A stretch of 64,000 bases of DNA, taken from Argentina anserina. Its lineage: Eukaryota > Streptophyta > Magnoliopsida > Rosales > Rosaceae. Positions 34,220-48,415 of the stretch are shown here, piece after piece. Numbering within the stretch: position 1 is the first letter of the stretch; each line of letters starts with the position of its first letter. The translations under genes were made by a program, and so were the position numbers. Location: the NCBI RefSeq assembly GCF_933775445.1, contig NC_065874.1:15023001-15087000 (forward strand), read 5' to 3'. The notes beneath the pieces were generated by a model. The model saw only the letters and a list, made by a program, of their open reading frames with translations. It searched no databases and was not told where the DNA came from.

Positions 34220-36860
34220 GTGAAGTTTACATGCAGATTTTCTCTTTGATGAGTTAGTGGAGTGGTCTACATAGTACATACCAATAAATAATCAACTTTG
34301 AATTATGAAAAGTGCAGCTAAGTTAGGTCCTCATTAGTCAATTCTAATGTCAAACATGTTCGATTATATATAATGAGAAGGAACATGTCAAACAATATAT
34401 TTCGAAAGGAATTGAATATTATGCTGACTTATTCATTATGTGTAAATTAAATTACAGAACCCAGATGCATGACTTGCATGAGTTGCATCTATAACGTGCC
34501 TTTTATCAAAAGGCTCTAAATGATCAACAATGATATAATTGTACATAATACAAAACTGACATGCCTAAGACATTAGACCATGAATGACATCATAAGATTA
34601 AGCATGATGTGATATATCATATATGAAATATAGATGTTAAAGTCATTGAAGGATTTCGAACTAATTTCGAACTATAGGCACCAGACCGGATAAACTACCT
34701 CGGATTTCTTGAAATCCAATTTCGTACCAGATAGTACTAGCTAGAAGCCTAGAAGTTTGGGATATATTCATGTGAACAATGAAGGATTTCGGATATTGAC
34801 TAGACTTTCTTCTAAACCTTGGCCGCAATCCACACAAATAGAGTCATCCACTATGTTCAATCAACATCTAGCTAGAACTTTATAGAGTTTAGACGATGTA
34901 GATTTTCCGCGTTAATCCGAATGAAAGCTTTGACATAACAATCGATCTTCCTCAAGATTTGTTTTACACTTGGCGCCCTGGACCCACATACCGAACCCAC
35001 CCTTCACAGTTACATGTGCGGCCGAGAATCTCGATCACACTACTCTTATATATGTAATATTGTAGATTTAGGGTTTGATATGCAACTTTTGTGAGAAAAT
35101 GTTCGAGATAAGGAGGCACCGAATTGACGGGTAGTGTTAGAAAAGAGACCGTGTAAAAAACTGGAGAAAGAAAAGATGCATCTCAACGTGTTGCGAGGCT
35201 ATGGCGCGCTAGTTAGGTTAAGAATATACTGGGAAGATGAATCTCACATGAAACACGAGCTCTTTTTCTTGCATATATGTATTTTCCTTTCTTCCCTAGT
35301 TCCCTACACCACGAGCCAGGAGCTCCTCTATTGCTTCAGTTACATGTTTACACCTGGACCCAAGTTTTGATAAATGTTAGGACTAGGAAACTAGGTGCCC
35401 CTTAACCTTTATATATTAATTTCTTCTTTTCCTTACTAGTACGTCGCATTAGCTTTCACCTTTGAGCAGCCATTTTCAATTAGAATTGATATTGTTAAAT
35501 GTTTATGTATAACACAATGTAACACAATCAAACTATACAACACTAGCCGTTTTCATTAATCATCCATTTGTCTTTGTGTAAATGGATGATGGAGCTTTGA
35601 AACCGTCAATCATCCATTTTTGTTTTATCATTACAATTGCTAATATGCTACAAGGAGTATTGTGAGCTGAATTCATGATTTTTTATTTACGAGGAGAGAC
35701 TAAATTCACTCAACCATATAATACTTGGCGTCACTCATTCATTTGATCATACAATTTGACTTCATTTATAATAAAATATCTTATTAGCTCGGTGAAATGT
35801 TAGTAAATTTAATCATAAAAGAGTCATGTATAGAGATACTCTGAAGTAAACATGCTTAAATTATGCTATCAGCTAAGATCGTCTCTAAGAGTTAATTAAA
35901 CACGTATATTATGCACAATTTGAATTTTCATAAGACTGGCGATAAAACACTTAACAAAACTTGACTGCCAAGTAGATTTAAAAAGGGACAGTATGACCAA
36001 GATCGATAGACATAGGCCTCAAGACCGCACAGCGAATTAATAATACTTCATAATGTCAAGACGTAAGGACCCAAGTCTCACTTTAATCGATTGGCTTCCT
36101 CATAACTTGATGCCAAAGCGCCAACATTCTCACATCTTGATCTCGAATGATCGGCGACCCTTGAACGCGTACGTCGTCAATGAAAATAACGTTCAGATCC
36201 GATCGACTATATATTTAGCGGCGCGGAGAGACTACTAGCTACTATATGAAGGCTAGCCTAGCCTAACTATTTAATTAGAAAGTGGGTACAATATATGAGA
36301 TGCATCAGCATCACCATGTCAAGGAAGAAAGAAAGGACCGGATCGCGGACGCAGTGAAGACAAGCTGGTAGTCTAGGACTCTAGGGTTTCCTAGTTAATG
36401 AGAAAAAAAAAACATTCTAAATCACTTTTCTCGTTTCAAATTGTTCCTAGTTGTAACCCTAGCTTTACCTTCAAGACCTCGAAGGCACATTTCTTGAAGC
36501 GTTTTACAAGCATCAACAACCTGATGAGATGGAAGCATAAAGGTGGTCATTTCCACTTTAATATATGTACGTACAGTCCCCTTTTTTTACAGCTAGCAAA
36601 AGTGATTGGGGCAATTGCGAAGCTAGCAAATATTCCAATCAAGTAGATCGATTAAAGTACCTGTACGATTGTGACCCAACATGCTGTTAAAAGAGAGTGA
36701 TTATAGATCAAGAACAACTAGTTCTGGCTTTCTGCTAACTTGTTCCTCAATCTAACTCAATTCGAAGCTAGACCAAAAGGAACAAATATATCTACTCTTC
36801 TTATATCAAAGACAAGCATATATCTTAGTATACATACCAAACATAGCTAGCACTCCTAGC
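34220..36860. other. Intergenic region, no gene seen
   Basis: AT-rich with scattered short frames (for example 35134-35370, 36053-36238, 36398-36646) that show no conserved motif. A short inverted repeat lies around 35560-35615 (CATCCATTTGTCTTTGTG and ATGGATGATGG). Confidence 0.5.
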
Positions 36861-36891
36861 AGCTTTGGTTTTTGCAGGTATCTCCTCCAAC

Positions 36892-38755
36892 ATGTGGTGT
36901 GTATTAATTTTCATATTGATCCTCTTCTCCTCTTCCTTTGACTCCACCACTGCTCATAAGAGAACCAATGCTTGTACTCCCATCAACCCAATGAACATGT
37001 CTAACTGCAAGAAACTAATCACTTTAGGAGCTGAACTCGGCTGGAACGTCAACATTAACAACAAATCCCACATTGATATCTTGTTCACCATTCCAATCTC
37101 TACAGACGACTCACCAAAATGGGTCGCCTGGGGAGTGCATCCAGGTCGGAAAAGGCCTCATATGGTCGGAACCAGGGCCATCATCGCCATTGCACAGTCG
37201 AACGGGACTTTGAAGGTCAGCAAGTACAACATCACCAGTGACACCAAGCGGGGGTGTCGTCTGCAGCCTCTGCAGCCTTCCGAAGATTTCGAGGATGTCG
37301 TCGTCCAAAACATGTCAGGTGACGTGAAACCTAACAGATACATGTCAATTTTTGCGACGCTAATTCTGCGTCTAGATTGTCTAGATTCAGATGCGTACGA
37401 TATTGAAAGGTTCAACCATGTGTGGCAAGTTGGCTATGAAGCTGATGAGGTTCATTTGGAGCCTAAGATGCACCCGACGGCTCTACAGAACGTGGATAGT
37501 ACAGAGACTACAAACTTGCGCACTCGGAAAGGTATCAGCGTTGGACATCGTCGGCATCATCTTAGAACGGTAACATGCTTTTTTGCATATGTAGTCTTGT
37601 CACGAAAGCTTCTTTATGTCCTAATTGACCGGCCAGCAATGCGAAAGATACGCACTAAGATCGAATTAACTTGCATAAATCTAAGATCTTTAACATAACT
37701 CGATTCAGTAGATTGACATACATAAATTTGTGTCGACTAGCTAGCATTTTGTGTTGAAGACATTTGGAACATTTCTCTTTCAACAAAATATTTGTAAAAA
37801 TCAGATATAAACCCATATTACAGTATATAGTAAGCATTCATGAATCCATAGCAGGTAAAATTCCCCAAGAATAGATAGATGCATAACAAGTGCCGTTTCA
37901 ACCTTTTTCTTTCTAACTTTACAAATTATGACAAACGTTGATGATGATTTGTAATCAGATCCACGTACTAGTGTACTACGGATACTTGCTAACTTGCCTT
38001 CTTTCCTTGTCAAATTAATATCTTTGCTTTTCTAACAGGTGCATGGGATTCTGAATATTGTGGGATGGGGAATACTGTTGCCCTTTGGAGTGATTATGGC
38101 GAGATACTTCAGAAAATTCCCCTTTCCAATTACAAGATGGTTTTGTTGTCATGTCTCCTGTCAGATCATTGGTTACGTTCTCGGCACAGCTGGTTGGGCA
38201 ACCGGAATATGGCTCGGACAAGCTTCCAAAGAATATCACTTCCACACCCACAATATTCTCGCCATGAACATCTTTGCATTCACCACGTTACAAGTAATTC
38301 ACTCTACTCTTCCGATATGCATATATGGTTTTCCATTTGCTTCCAATTGTTATAAACAGTGTTGATTTTACTATGTTGTCCAGATGATTGCTCTGCGTTT
38401 AAGGCCCTTGCCGACCGATGATTACCGGAAATACTGGGACATGTACCATCATTTTCTGGGCTATGCACTTCTGGCACTGATCATAGTGAATATATTCCAC
38501 GGCATTGCCATTTTGAAACCAAACAGAACCTGGCATTGGGCTTATATTGGAATCCTTGCAGTACTTGCTTCGGTCGCTTTGGGATTGGAGGTTTATACTT
38601 GGTGTACATACATCAAAGAAAAAGAAAAAGAAGAAAAAGAAGAAAAAGAAAAACTCGAAAAGGAAAAAAAAGAAAAACTCGAAAAAGAAAAAGAAAAAGC
38701 AAACACTCCAGTAGAAAATCAACCTAGTAGTACTCAACCAGCTCATACCTCTTGA
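36892..38755 (+). CDS. Cytochrome b561 and DOMON domain-containing protein
   Basis: Three exons, 36892-37569, 38039-38293 and 38384-38755, all phase 0, giving 434 residues. The ATG at 36892 starts a signal peptide (MWCVLIFILILF). The first exon encodes an extracellular AIR12-like DOMON domain (WVAWGVHPG, FNHVWQVG). Exons 2-3 encode the cytochrome b561 core: VHGILNIVGWGILLPFG, CCHVSCQ, HTHNILAM and MYHHFLGY carry the four haem-ligand histidines, and further hydrophobic segments follow. Such proteins move electrons from cytosolic ascorbate across the plasma membrane. The last 45 residues are a Lys/Glu tail of repeated KEKEKEE and LEKEKKEK blocks, encoded by a purine-only tract. It resembles the Arabidopsis At3g61750 group. 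Frames in intron 1 are not coding. Confidence 0.9.
38617..38700 (+). repeat. Polypurine low-complexity tract coding a Lys/Glu tail
   Basis: A GAAAAAGAAG-type tract, nearly all purine, inside the last exon of the cytochrome b561 gene. The Phe-rich frame on the opposite strand is an artefact of it. Confidence 0.85.
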
Positions 38756-39718
38756 GGAAGTGAATTTGATATAGCCGACCAGCTAAATTCGGTAAATTTT
38801 CGACTTTCGCGACATTATCTACATAGCTCTATAGTATCGCTGCTAATTTATCTTCTTTATTTTCCGAATTATTATTTCACTCTATGTATGTACTTGAAAC
38901 CTTTCAATAGAACACGATTGTTTATTGTACTTTCAACGATCAATTGTTCAGACGCGATGATATGATATGTACATTGATGATATTAATATTGAAGTAAACA
39001 TTGACCTACGTACTTACATTAAAATGTATGCGTTCTTAGTTCTTTGTTAATCTGTTGTTTGCACTAATACTACTGTTAGAGGGCGAGTGAAAATAAGTAG
39101 ACCTATGCAAGTAATGCATGCAATCAATATTCTCACAATATACACTGAGCATTATGGTTTGTTTTAGTCACTCATGTGCTAATAATTTTGTTGGTTTCTC
39201 TTCTTGGTCAACATATGTGAATCATTAGCTCGTAAGTCCGTTCATAGAGTTCACTACTACATAAAAGGAATTTGATACTTCGATAATCAAGGTGTTAGCT
39301 AGCCAGAGTAATCCGTGCCAACTATAACCGGCCACCAATTCATTATTCATATGAGCTGCTTCAAACCAGAAGTTACAACTTACAAGTACTATTCTTTAAC
39401 AAATCCAAGGTGTGAGGAAACATGAAAAATAAAATCATGAACTCGATTTCATCGGATGTAACCAAAAAAAGAAAAAGATATCAGAGGTTTCAGCTTATGC
39501 ATATATAAATTAATGACTTGTTTTTCTATTTATTTTGAGAGTTGGTTGATCGGGAGATTTGAGCTATGAACAAAAAATGTGGTTAGTTTCGTTATCCGCA
39601 ATGGTGCTAGTGCATGCAAGTAACTAGTAAGTTAAAGCTAGAGAATTATGCATATGGATAGCAAGACAAAGTGATTAGTGATTACAAACAAAACACTACC
39701 TTATAGCCAAACGTATAT
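38756..39718. other. 3' flank of the cytochrome b561 gene, intergenic
   Basis: AT-rich sequence with no gene signature, up to the next LTR-like element. Confidence 0.5.
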
Positions 39719-42205
39719 TGTAACATCCATAAATTCAGAACAGTAAAATTTCGAATTTGTGGATGCTAGCACTCTGATATAACTTTAATAAATGAAATTA
39801 CGTTACAGCAGCTGAATATCTTATCCAAGTTTAACAAAACACTTAGATTTCAAACTGTAACAAAACGTAAATACACTTGTAAGTTGTACAGTAGTCAACT
39901 CTCACAAGTCCTCACCAAAATAGGAAAATGAACGGAAGTAGAAACAGCACCCTGCTGTTACACTGCTCACTCCTGCCTCCTCTACTACTGCGAAGTACCT
40001 GTAATACTACCTCCTGCACCATTAATGGTACACCAGGATTGTAAACACAAACCTGGTCAGCTACAAAGCTGGTATGAGTAAACTAAAAGAATTACTCAAG
40101 GATAATGTAACATATTTCTAAACTCCGAAATATATATAAAACAACATTATCATCACAACACTAACAACGTCAACTCGCAACCAATGCCACAACAACGCCA
40201 CATATTGTCACACAAGTATAATCACAACTCACAATCACATCGCAACACATGCAGAACATTCTGGGTTAATGCGACCCTCAAGTCGCACCCAGAAGATTGG
40301 CAGTAATACTAGAGCTCTAGATGTTCATCCCCACAACCAGCCAAGGAGTGGTTCTGACATATGCCTACGCCACTAAGGCCGCCACACATGCAGAACATTG
40401 AAATTCATTTTGCCACTTGGGCCGCCACTAAGGCTAAATCATATGTATTCATTTTCTTTCGCCAAACTGGCCGCCACTAAGGCAGAACTATTCACACAAA
40501 GTCTTTTGTCTAAAAAGGCCGCCACAAAGTCAACACCACAACCCACAAAGCTACACACGCAATAATCATACCGGAAGGTACATTTTCTTCCCTTCCGGTA
40601 ACAACAAAATAATCACAACACAATAACGCCGGAAGGTACATTTTCTTCCCTTCCGGTCACACAACATATAAGCACTTCGACTATACAAATATTCCATCCA
40701 AAAACCTCCAATTTACCGAGAGGTACATTTTATTCCCCATCGGTCCCATCCTCCACAATTCAGTGAAAACCAACTAAAAATACACAATATATTTCACAAA
40801 TATAGTAGTTTTATATACTTAGTGATAAATATATACATATCCTATTACCATTTAGATATACGTATATAATCACTAAATATATATACATTTATATTCAATC
40901 ACACAACATGTAAAAATATGTAAAATGTAAGTTCACACGTCTAGTTACCGCCAAGGTAACTAGACCAAACGTGAGGTTTACTCACCTTTTCGCTCCCGCA
41001 AACAACTTGTAATCCTCAAGTGAGATCACTCGCTTGCTCCTTCAATTACCTAAGTGACAAAACATCACTTAGTAAAAACAGAACTAAAACCACTCAACAC
41101 AACAAACCCTCTTTTAACATAAGGAAACTCCACACCTTCTTCCTTATGTAACTCTCGGTCTCTCTCTCTTCTTCTCAACTATCCCAAAATAGCAACAAAA
41201 ATCATAATCAATTAAACCACTTCACAACTAACCACTTAACCAAAACTTCACCCAAAATACAGACACAACTAACTAGCCAAACCAGCAACAAACCCACTGT
41301 CCACACCCTCTTAACTTCCCTCAACTCAACCTAACTCAACCTCACTGCCCCAAACACAACCTCACAGCAAAATAAGTCAAGGTAAGAAACTCCTTACCAC
41401 AAAATATTGACAACAAGGTTGAGGGACTACTAGAGGGCAGTGGCAATTCTCCTCCTCTCCAAACTACTGCTGTGGAACTGAGTTGCTGCCTAATACCACT
41501 CCAAAGCCTATGCAGCTGTGAAGTTAACCCCTGAAGTGACCCAAGGCTCTATGCCAACAATGATGCCGCAGCTTGCAGTGGCAATGTCCCCAGATGCAGG
41601 TATGTTACTGCTGGAGTTCCTTGGACATGCATGGAGGGGTGTGAATGTTCAGTTGGGTGCAAGGTTGAGTCAGTACAGCTCTAGGATGACTGGTGGTGAA
41701 AGATTGGTGGCGGAATGGAGAGTTTGGAGTGAGGGAAGATTTTTCTGAAACAAGGAAGAAATGGAGTCGGTTGATGAAGAAGAGAAATGAGGAGGAAAGA
41801 AGAAGAAATGGAAGTCTTGGGCTAGAGAGAGAGAATGAGAAGATGAAACTAAATAGATATTTTCCAATACCTCCTCTCCCTATTTTACTCTTCCCACAAC
41901 AACTTCCGTAATTAAAATCTCGCTCCTCCAACTTCCGATTACTACGTGTCACATGTCTACAAACTCGTTTTGACGAGCTCTACGACTTTTGTGAAGGAAC
42001 TTTTCGGAAACGAGCGACGGATCAAAAGTCAACTCTTAAGTCAACCGAATTAAATCGAAAAAAACGACTTAATGGTTCTCGAACCGATTTTTCTACTTCG
42101 AATGAAGGTTCTTTAAAAGACGTAGAATATGGATATAACCAAAATATCATTTCATTAATCTTCATGAAATTACAAGACATTAGTAACGAAATTCGGGTTA
42201 TTACA
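39719..42205 (-). mobile_element. Long LTR-like element E5 (2487 bp) with perfect target duplication
   Basis: It starts TGTAACATCC and ends AAATTCGGGTTATTACA. TATAT is duplicated exactly at 39714-39718 and 42206-42210. Reverse-complemented, its first 300 bases resemble E2 (TAATAACCCGA, then TCGTAGAGCTCGTC), so it lies on minus. It contains four or more GGCCGCCAC-type repeats at 40370-40530 and a duplicated CCGGAAGGTACATTTTCTTC unit (about 40571 and 40630). It has no gag or pol. Frames at 41518-41952 are spurious. Confidence 0.85.
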
Positions 42206-42210
42206 TATAT

Positions 42211-42682
42211 CTTCATTTATTGATTTGTATTTTGTAATGCTACAGGAAATCAAGAATTAATTCGTACCATATTAATGCATGAGAGCAATGGTTAATCATA
42301 TAAACACTTTGTACTGTTACACTCCAATTCTCCAAAGTCCAAACTTAATTGATTATAAAACGCAAGTCTCTATCTTATTAGAAACCCCGTTCACTAAAAA
42401 TTAACTAAATAGAATGGTCGACTGCCCCGTTTTCCGGTAAAAATACCATTTTAATTTTCTTTAAAAAGCCAAATAAAATGGAGGGATATTGTATATAGAA
42501 TTATATTTACAAAGAAATGAGGATAAAATGAAATATTTGAAGTCATGATTGGTCCAAAACTGCAGATAGAGACCAAACACAAAGGAAGGCTAGAAAAGAA
42601 AAGAGACAAGAACTGAGAAAGTGAAGAAACAACCGAACTTGGAAAACCAAACGGTCCACATTTTCCCCAAATTTTCCACTGA
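42211..42682 (+). promoter_or_regulatory. Promoter region of the PLP-homeostasis gene
   Basis: About 470 bases between the LTR-like element and the ATG. AT-rich, with no unmistakable TATA position. A purine-rich leader (42570-42625) is probably 5' UTR. Confidence 0.35.
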
Positions 42683-45040
<2,358 letters not shown>

Positions 45041-45383
45041 TATGTTGCATTGCATCCCCAACCATTGATGCTTTGTGCGTATCTTTGTAGATCCTGGCAA
45101 AGTTTGCTGCAGAACTGCAGAAATGGCCTCCTTTCAGTTGTATAGGATACCATATTGTTCACCATATGTAGCAACCAGGAAATGACTATTATAATTGGAA
45201 ATTGATATGCTGATATACATGCAACTAAATCATGTACCCCAGAATCTTTGTTCCCAACAGAAAAAAGAATCATGTACCACAGAATCTTCCTGAAATTCAA
45301 TACCATTTCATTTGTAAGTGTATGTTTGTCCTCCTCAAAGTCGTTCAGAAGTTTTGTTTTTGTTTTGAAAGGGAAGTTTTGCT
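45041..45383. other. 3' UTR and flank of the PLP-homeostasis gene
   Basis: Probably the 3' UTR followed by AT-rich spacer up to the MITE. No second gene is seen. Confidence 0.5.
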
Positions 45384-45815
45384 TAGGGCTGGGCGCGGGT
45401 TCACCCGGGCTATTTTTTTCAGGGTCTGGGCTCGGCCCGGTTGTAGTATTACGGGCCGGGCTTTGTTCTTAACAAATCAGGGCCCGGGTCAGTTAATTGC
45501 AGGGCCCGGGTAAAACCCGGACCGGTATCATCCGAGCCGAGCCCGCCCGGTATTCCGGGCCTAATTCTGTTTTTTGTTATGTTCCAGTGTCATTGTATCT
45601 ATTCTATAAGTTTAGGATCACTTACGAAAAGCCAATTACATAATGTCCCGGGTTTCCGGATTTTTTTGTTGTTTAAGGATTTGAAGGCCCAGACATAACA
45701 AAGCCCGGCACGTTTATCACATGACAACACACGAAGAAGAAAAAAACCCGACTCGCCCGGACGGGCCCGTCGGTCCGATCATGGTTTTTTTTTTCAAGCT
45801 TTTTGCCCGGCCCTA
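45384..45815. mobile_element. hAT-like MITE (432 bp), GC-rich ends
   Basis: It starts TAGGGCTGGGCGCGGG and ends CCCGGCCCTA, which are inverted repeats. It is flanked by GTTTTGCT (45376-45383) and GTTTTGTT (45816-45823), an 8-bp duplication with one mismatch, the size expected for hAT elements. It is rich in GGGCCCGGG and CCCGG motifs and non-coding. Confidence 0.8.
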
Positions 45816-45823
45816 GTTTTGTT

Positions 45824-46947
45824 AAAAACATAAGCAGGTAGATTATGCGATGTTTACTTCATGGTGCAAGTTAAATATGTAAAATGAACTGTCCTCAGCT
45901 CCTAGTGTTCAAATCTATACTTAGTATAGCTCTACATCTAAAAACAATAAGCAGGTAGATTATGCCTTGTTTACTTTATTTTCATTCTATATGTTGCATC
46001 ATATTTTTCAATTTCTGCTAATTTACCTCCCAGTCAAATTTTAGCAATCACATCAGAATCTTTCGGTCAGTTCCGATAGCATGTAGTGAGGAAATTCCAC
46101 ACAATTCATTCCAACTCGAAGTTTCATGTTCCTTCAACGTCAATAAAGTATTATAAAATCCTTTTTAATTTTCAAGTAACATAGGGTTGAACATCAGATA
46201 CTCACATACAAGTCACTTTCTGATCATTTTTTCTAGTTATAAACATATAAAGCAATTTAATTGACAATTTGACATGAAAATGTTTAGTTTTGCTATACAA
46301 TGGGCTACATTTGTTGCTAGAAAGTAGAGCGCATGAAGAGATTATAATTAGGAGAAAGAGGTATGTTAATTCATTCTTCACTAGTCCCCTATATAAAGGT
46401 ATTGTACCGTCTATACGTTAGAAAAACTTTATGACCTTTTAAATTACTTGGCGATTACTTAAACTACAATAGAAGCACATTAAATTAATACTCGACTAAT
46501 TAATAATCTCGCTAAAATAATATTGTTTACCGGTCTCGACTCAGGGCTAACGTGCTAAATTAATATTTCACTAAATTTGTAAGATAATATAAATGTGAGA
46601 ATTCATATAGACCCCATTGAATATATAAATTAATAATGACATATAATAAATCGTACATTTATGAGGATTTCATTGAAGAATTTAGTTGATAAATTAATAA
46701 GTTATTAATTAATTGATAAACTAATAGATTATTAATTTATCGATATATTAAAATCTTGCTAAAATAGTAAATTTTCTCAGTCCTGAGCCTATTAATTTAT
46801 AGAAGTTTTACTGCACTTACTACTTAGTGATCACTCACATGTTATTTTGAGAGCGTCATCAGCGTTAGCTTTCTTTTTACTCACAAGTTATGGTTTGATA
46901 CTTACAAACATTCTTGATGTTAGCTAGTAAAATTGATCCCATTATAC

Positions 46948-46989
<42 letters not shown>

Positions 46990-47010
46990 GCACAGTCAAA
47001 ATAAAATCTA
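45824..47010. other. AT-rich intergenic region
   Basis: No gene seen. A duplicated segment, AAACATAAGCAGGTAGATTATG and AACAATAAGCAGGTAGATTAT, occurs near 45827 and 45940. A TA microsatellite lies at 46951-46985. Confidence 0.5.
46951..46985. repeat. (TA)n microsatellite
   Basis: An uninterrupted alternating TA run. Confidence 0.95.
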
Positions 47011-47024
47011 GGGCGGGGATATAT

Positions 47025-47575
47025 TGGTTCGGTTCGGTTTTTGGTCTAAACTAAAATTAAACCACTTTGATCGGTTTTTCAGAAATTCAAACCATTTACT
47101 AAATTAAATTAGCATGAACCGAAACAATCAATTTTAACTGAAATCTGGTTCGGTTTCGGTTCACACCCCACATGCAAAAAATTTAAATTTTTCAAAAGGT
47201 GGGACTCGAATTCCTACCTAAAGGTGATGCCACAAATCATTACATCACACACACTTATTTATGTAAAGATTATATTTATTCCCATTTTAATAGATATTTT
47301 CAATAAAACATCAAAATGTCAATACTGAGATTCAAACTCCTGAACTAGAATATAACAACCATGCACTCTACCAACTGCGCTAGACAACTTTATATATTTT
47401 GTTTCGTTATTTTTTGTATTAATACCATTTTTTTAATCATTAAATTAAATTCGGTCGGTCCGTTTTTTTCATATTCCGAACTACATCTTTTCATTTCAGT
47501 TATCCATACCATATTTTCAGTTCAGTTCGGTCGGTTTTTCTTGTTTAATTCGGTTTATACCCATCACTAATTAAA
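47025..47575. mobile_element. Repeat with GGTTCGGTTCGG ends and tRNA-like promoter boxes
   Basis: The left part has GGTTCGGTTCGGTTTTTGG and the right part has CAGTTCGGTCGGTTTTTC and CGGTTTATACCC. Within it, on minus, TAGCGCAGTTGGTAGAG (near 47380) matches a tRNA D-arm/A box, and TTTGAATCTC (near 47335) is B-box-like. A second GAATTCGAGTCCC lies near 47212. This suggests a tRNA-derived SINE or tRNA-like relics inside another repeat. No foldable complete tRNA was found. Confidence 0.45.
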
Positions 47576-47583
47576 CTTTGGGG

Positions 47584-48243
47584 TAGAGGTGACAAATGGG
47601 CCCAAAAGCCTGAGCCCGGCCCGGACCCAACACGTTAAAAATCTGCCCGGCACGGCCTGAGCCCATTAGCAACCCGGCCCGAGCCCGTTATTGTAATGGA
47701 CCGGGCCATGCCGAGATATTTTGGCTCATGGACCCGACAAGGCCCGAGCCTATTTTTAGCCCGACACGACCCGAACATGATTAATTCATGGGCCGGCCCG
47801 TTAAACACATAATTTTATATTACTTATACCAATATTTAAACAATTATCATTACTAAACCTGAATATTATATTTTTTAAATTGAAATATATTAATTATTTC
47901 ATTATTTTAACTACAATATTTCACAAAAATTATCAAAATACTGAATAAAACGTCATTATTTTGAGATACGCGACGTTTTAAAAATAAGATTATGAAATGT
48001 GTTGTAGTATTTTATTTATTTTACTATTCTAAATAGTTATATAAAATAAATATTCAAAGTACATAATATTTTTTTTATTTTAATTGTGTCATATAATGCT
48101 AATAGGCCGGGCCGGGTCAATCAGCTTCTTAGCCCGGCACGAGCCCGAGCTTAATATTTTTGTAAATAGTCTGACCCGACACGATAAATAAATGGGGCGG
48201 CCGAACATAACACGAGCACACCCCGGCCGGTTTGCCACCTCTA
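47584..48243. mobile_element. hAT-like MITE or non-autonomous element (about 660 bp)
   Basis: It starts TAGAGGTGACAAATGGGCC and ends GGTTTGCCACCTCTA, an inverted pair of the type seen in plant hAT MITEs. Both ends are rich in GCCCGGC motifs while the middle (47810-48090) is AT-rich. A clean 8-bp duplication was not found. It ends about 170 bases before the start codon of the branching-enzyme-like gene, so it lies in that promoter. Confidence 0.7.
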
Positions 48244-48415
48244 CCGCTTGGGGGCTAGGGTGTACAAACAGGAAATCCTGGTGGCCACATAAATCACACG
48301 CTTCATAATTCATAAACCTCTCTAATACCCTTGCTGAACTTTCACTGTACCCGCCTTCTTATCCCAACCCTTCTTCTATGCTCTCCCTCACTTGTCTCTT
48401 CAACTCTTCACCATC

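Noticed and set aside
36865..36891. Upstream start for the cytochrome b561-DOMON gene
   Set aside because: It relies on a TTG codon; the ATG at 36892 directly begins a signal peptide.
38399..38746. Minus-strand Phe-rich frame
   Set aside because: Complement of the Lys/Glu polypurine tail in a well-supported plus-strand exon.
41518..41952. Frames of 65-115 codons
   Set aside because: Inside LTR-like element E5; no family motif.
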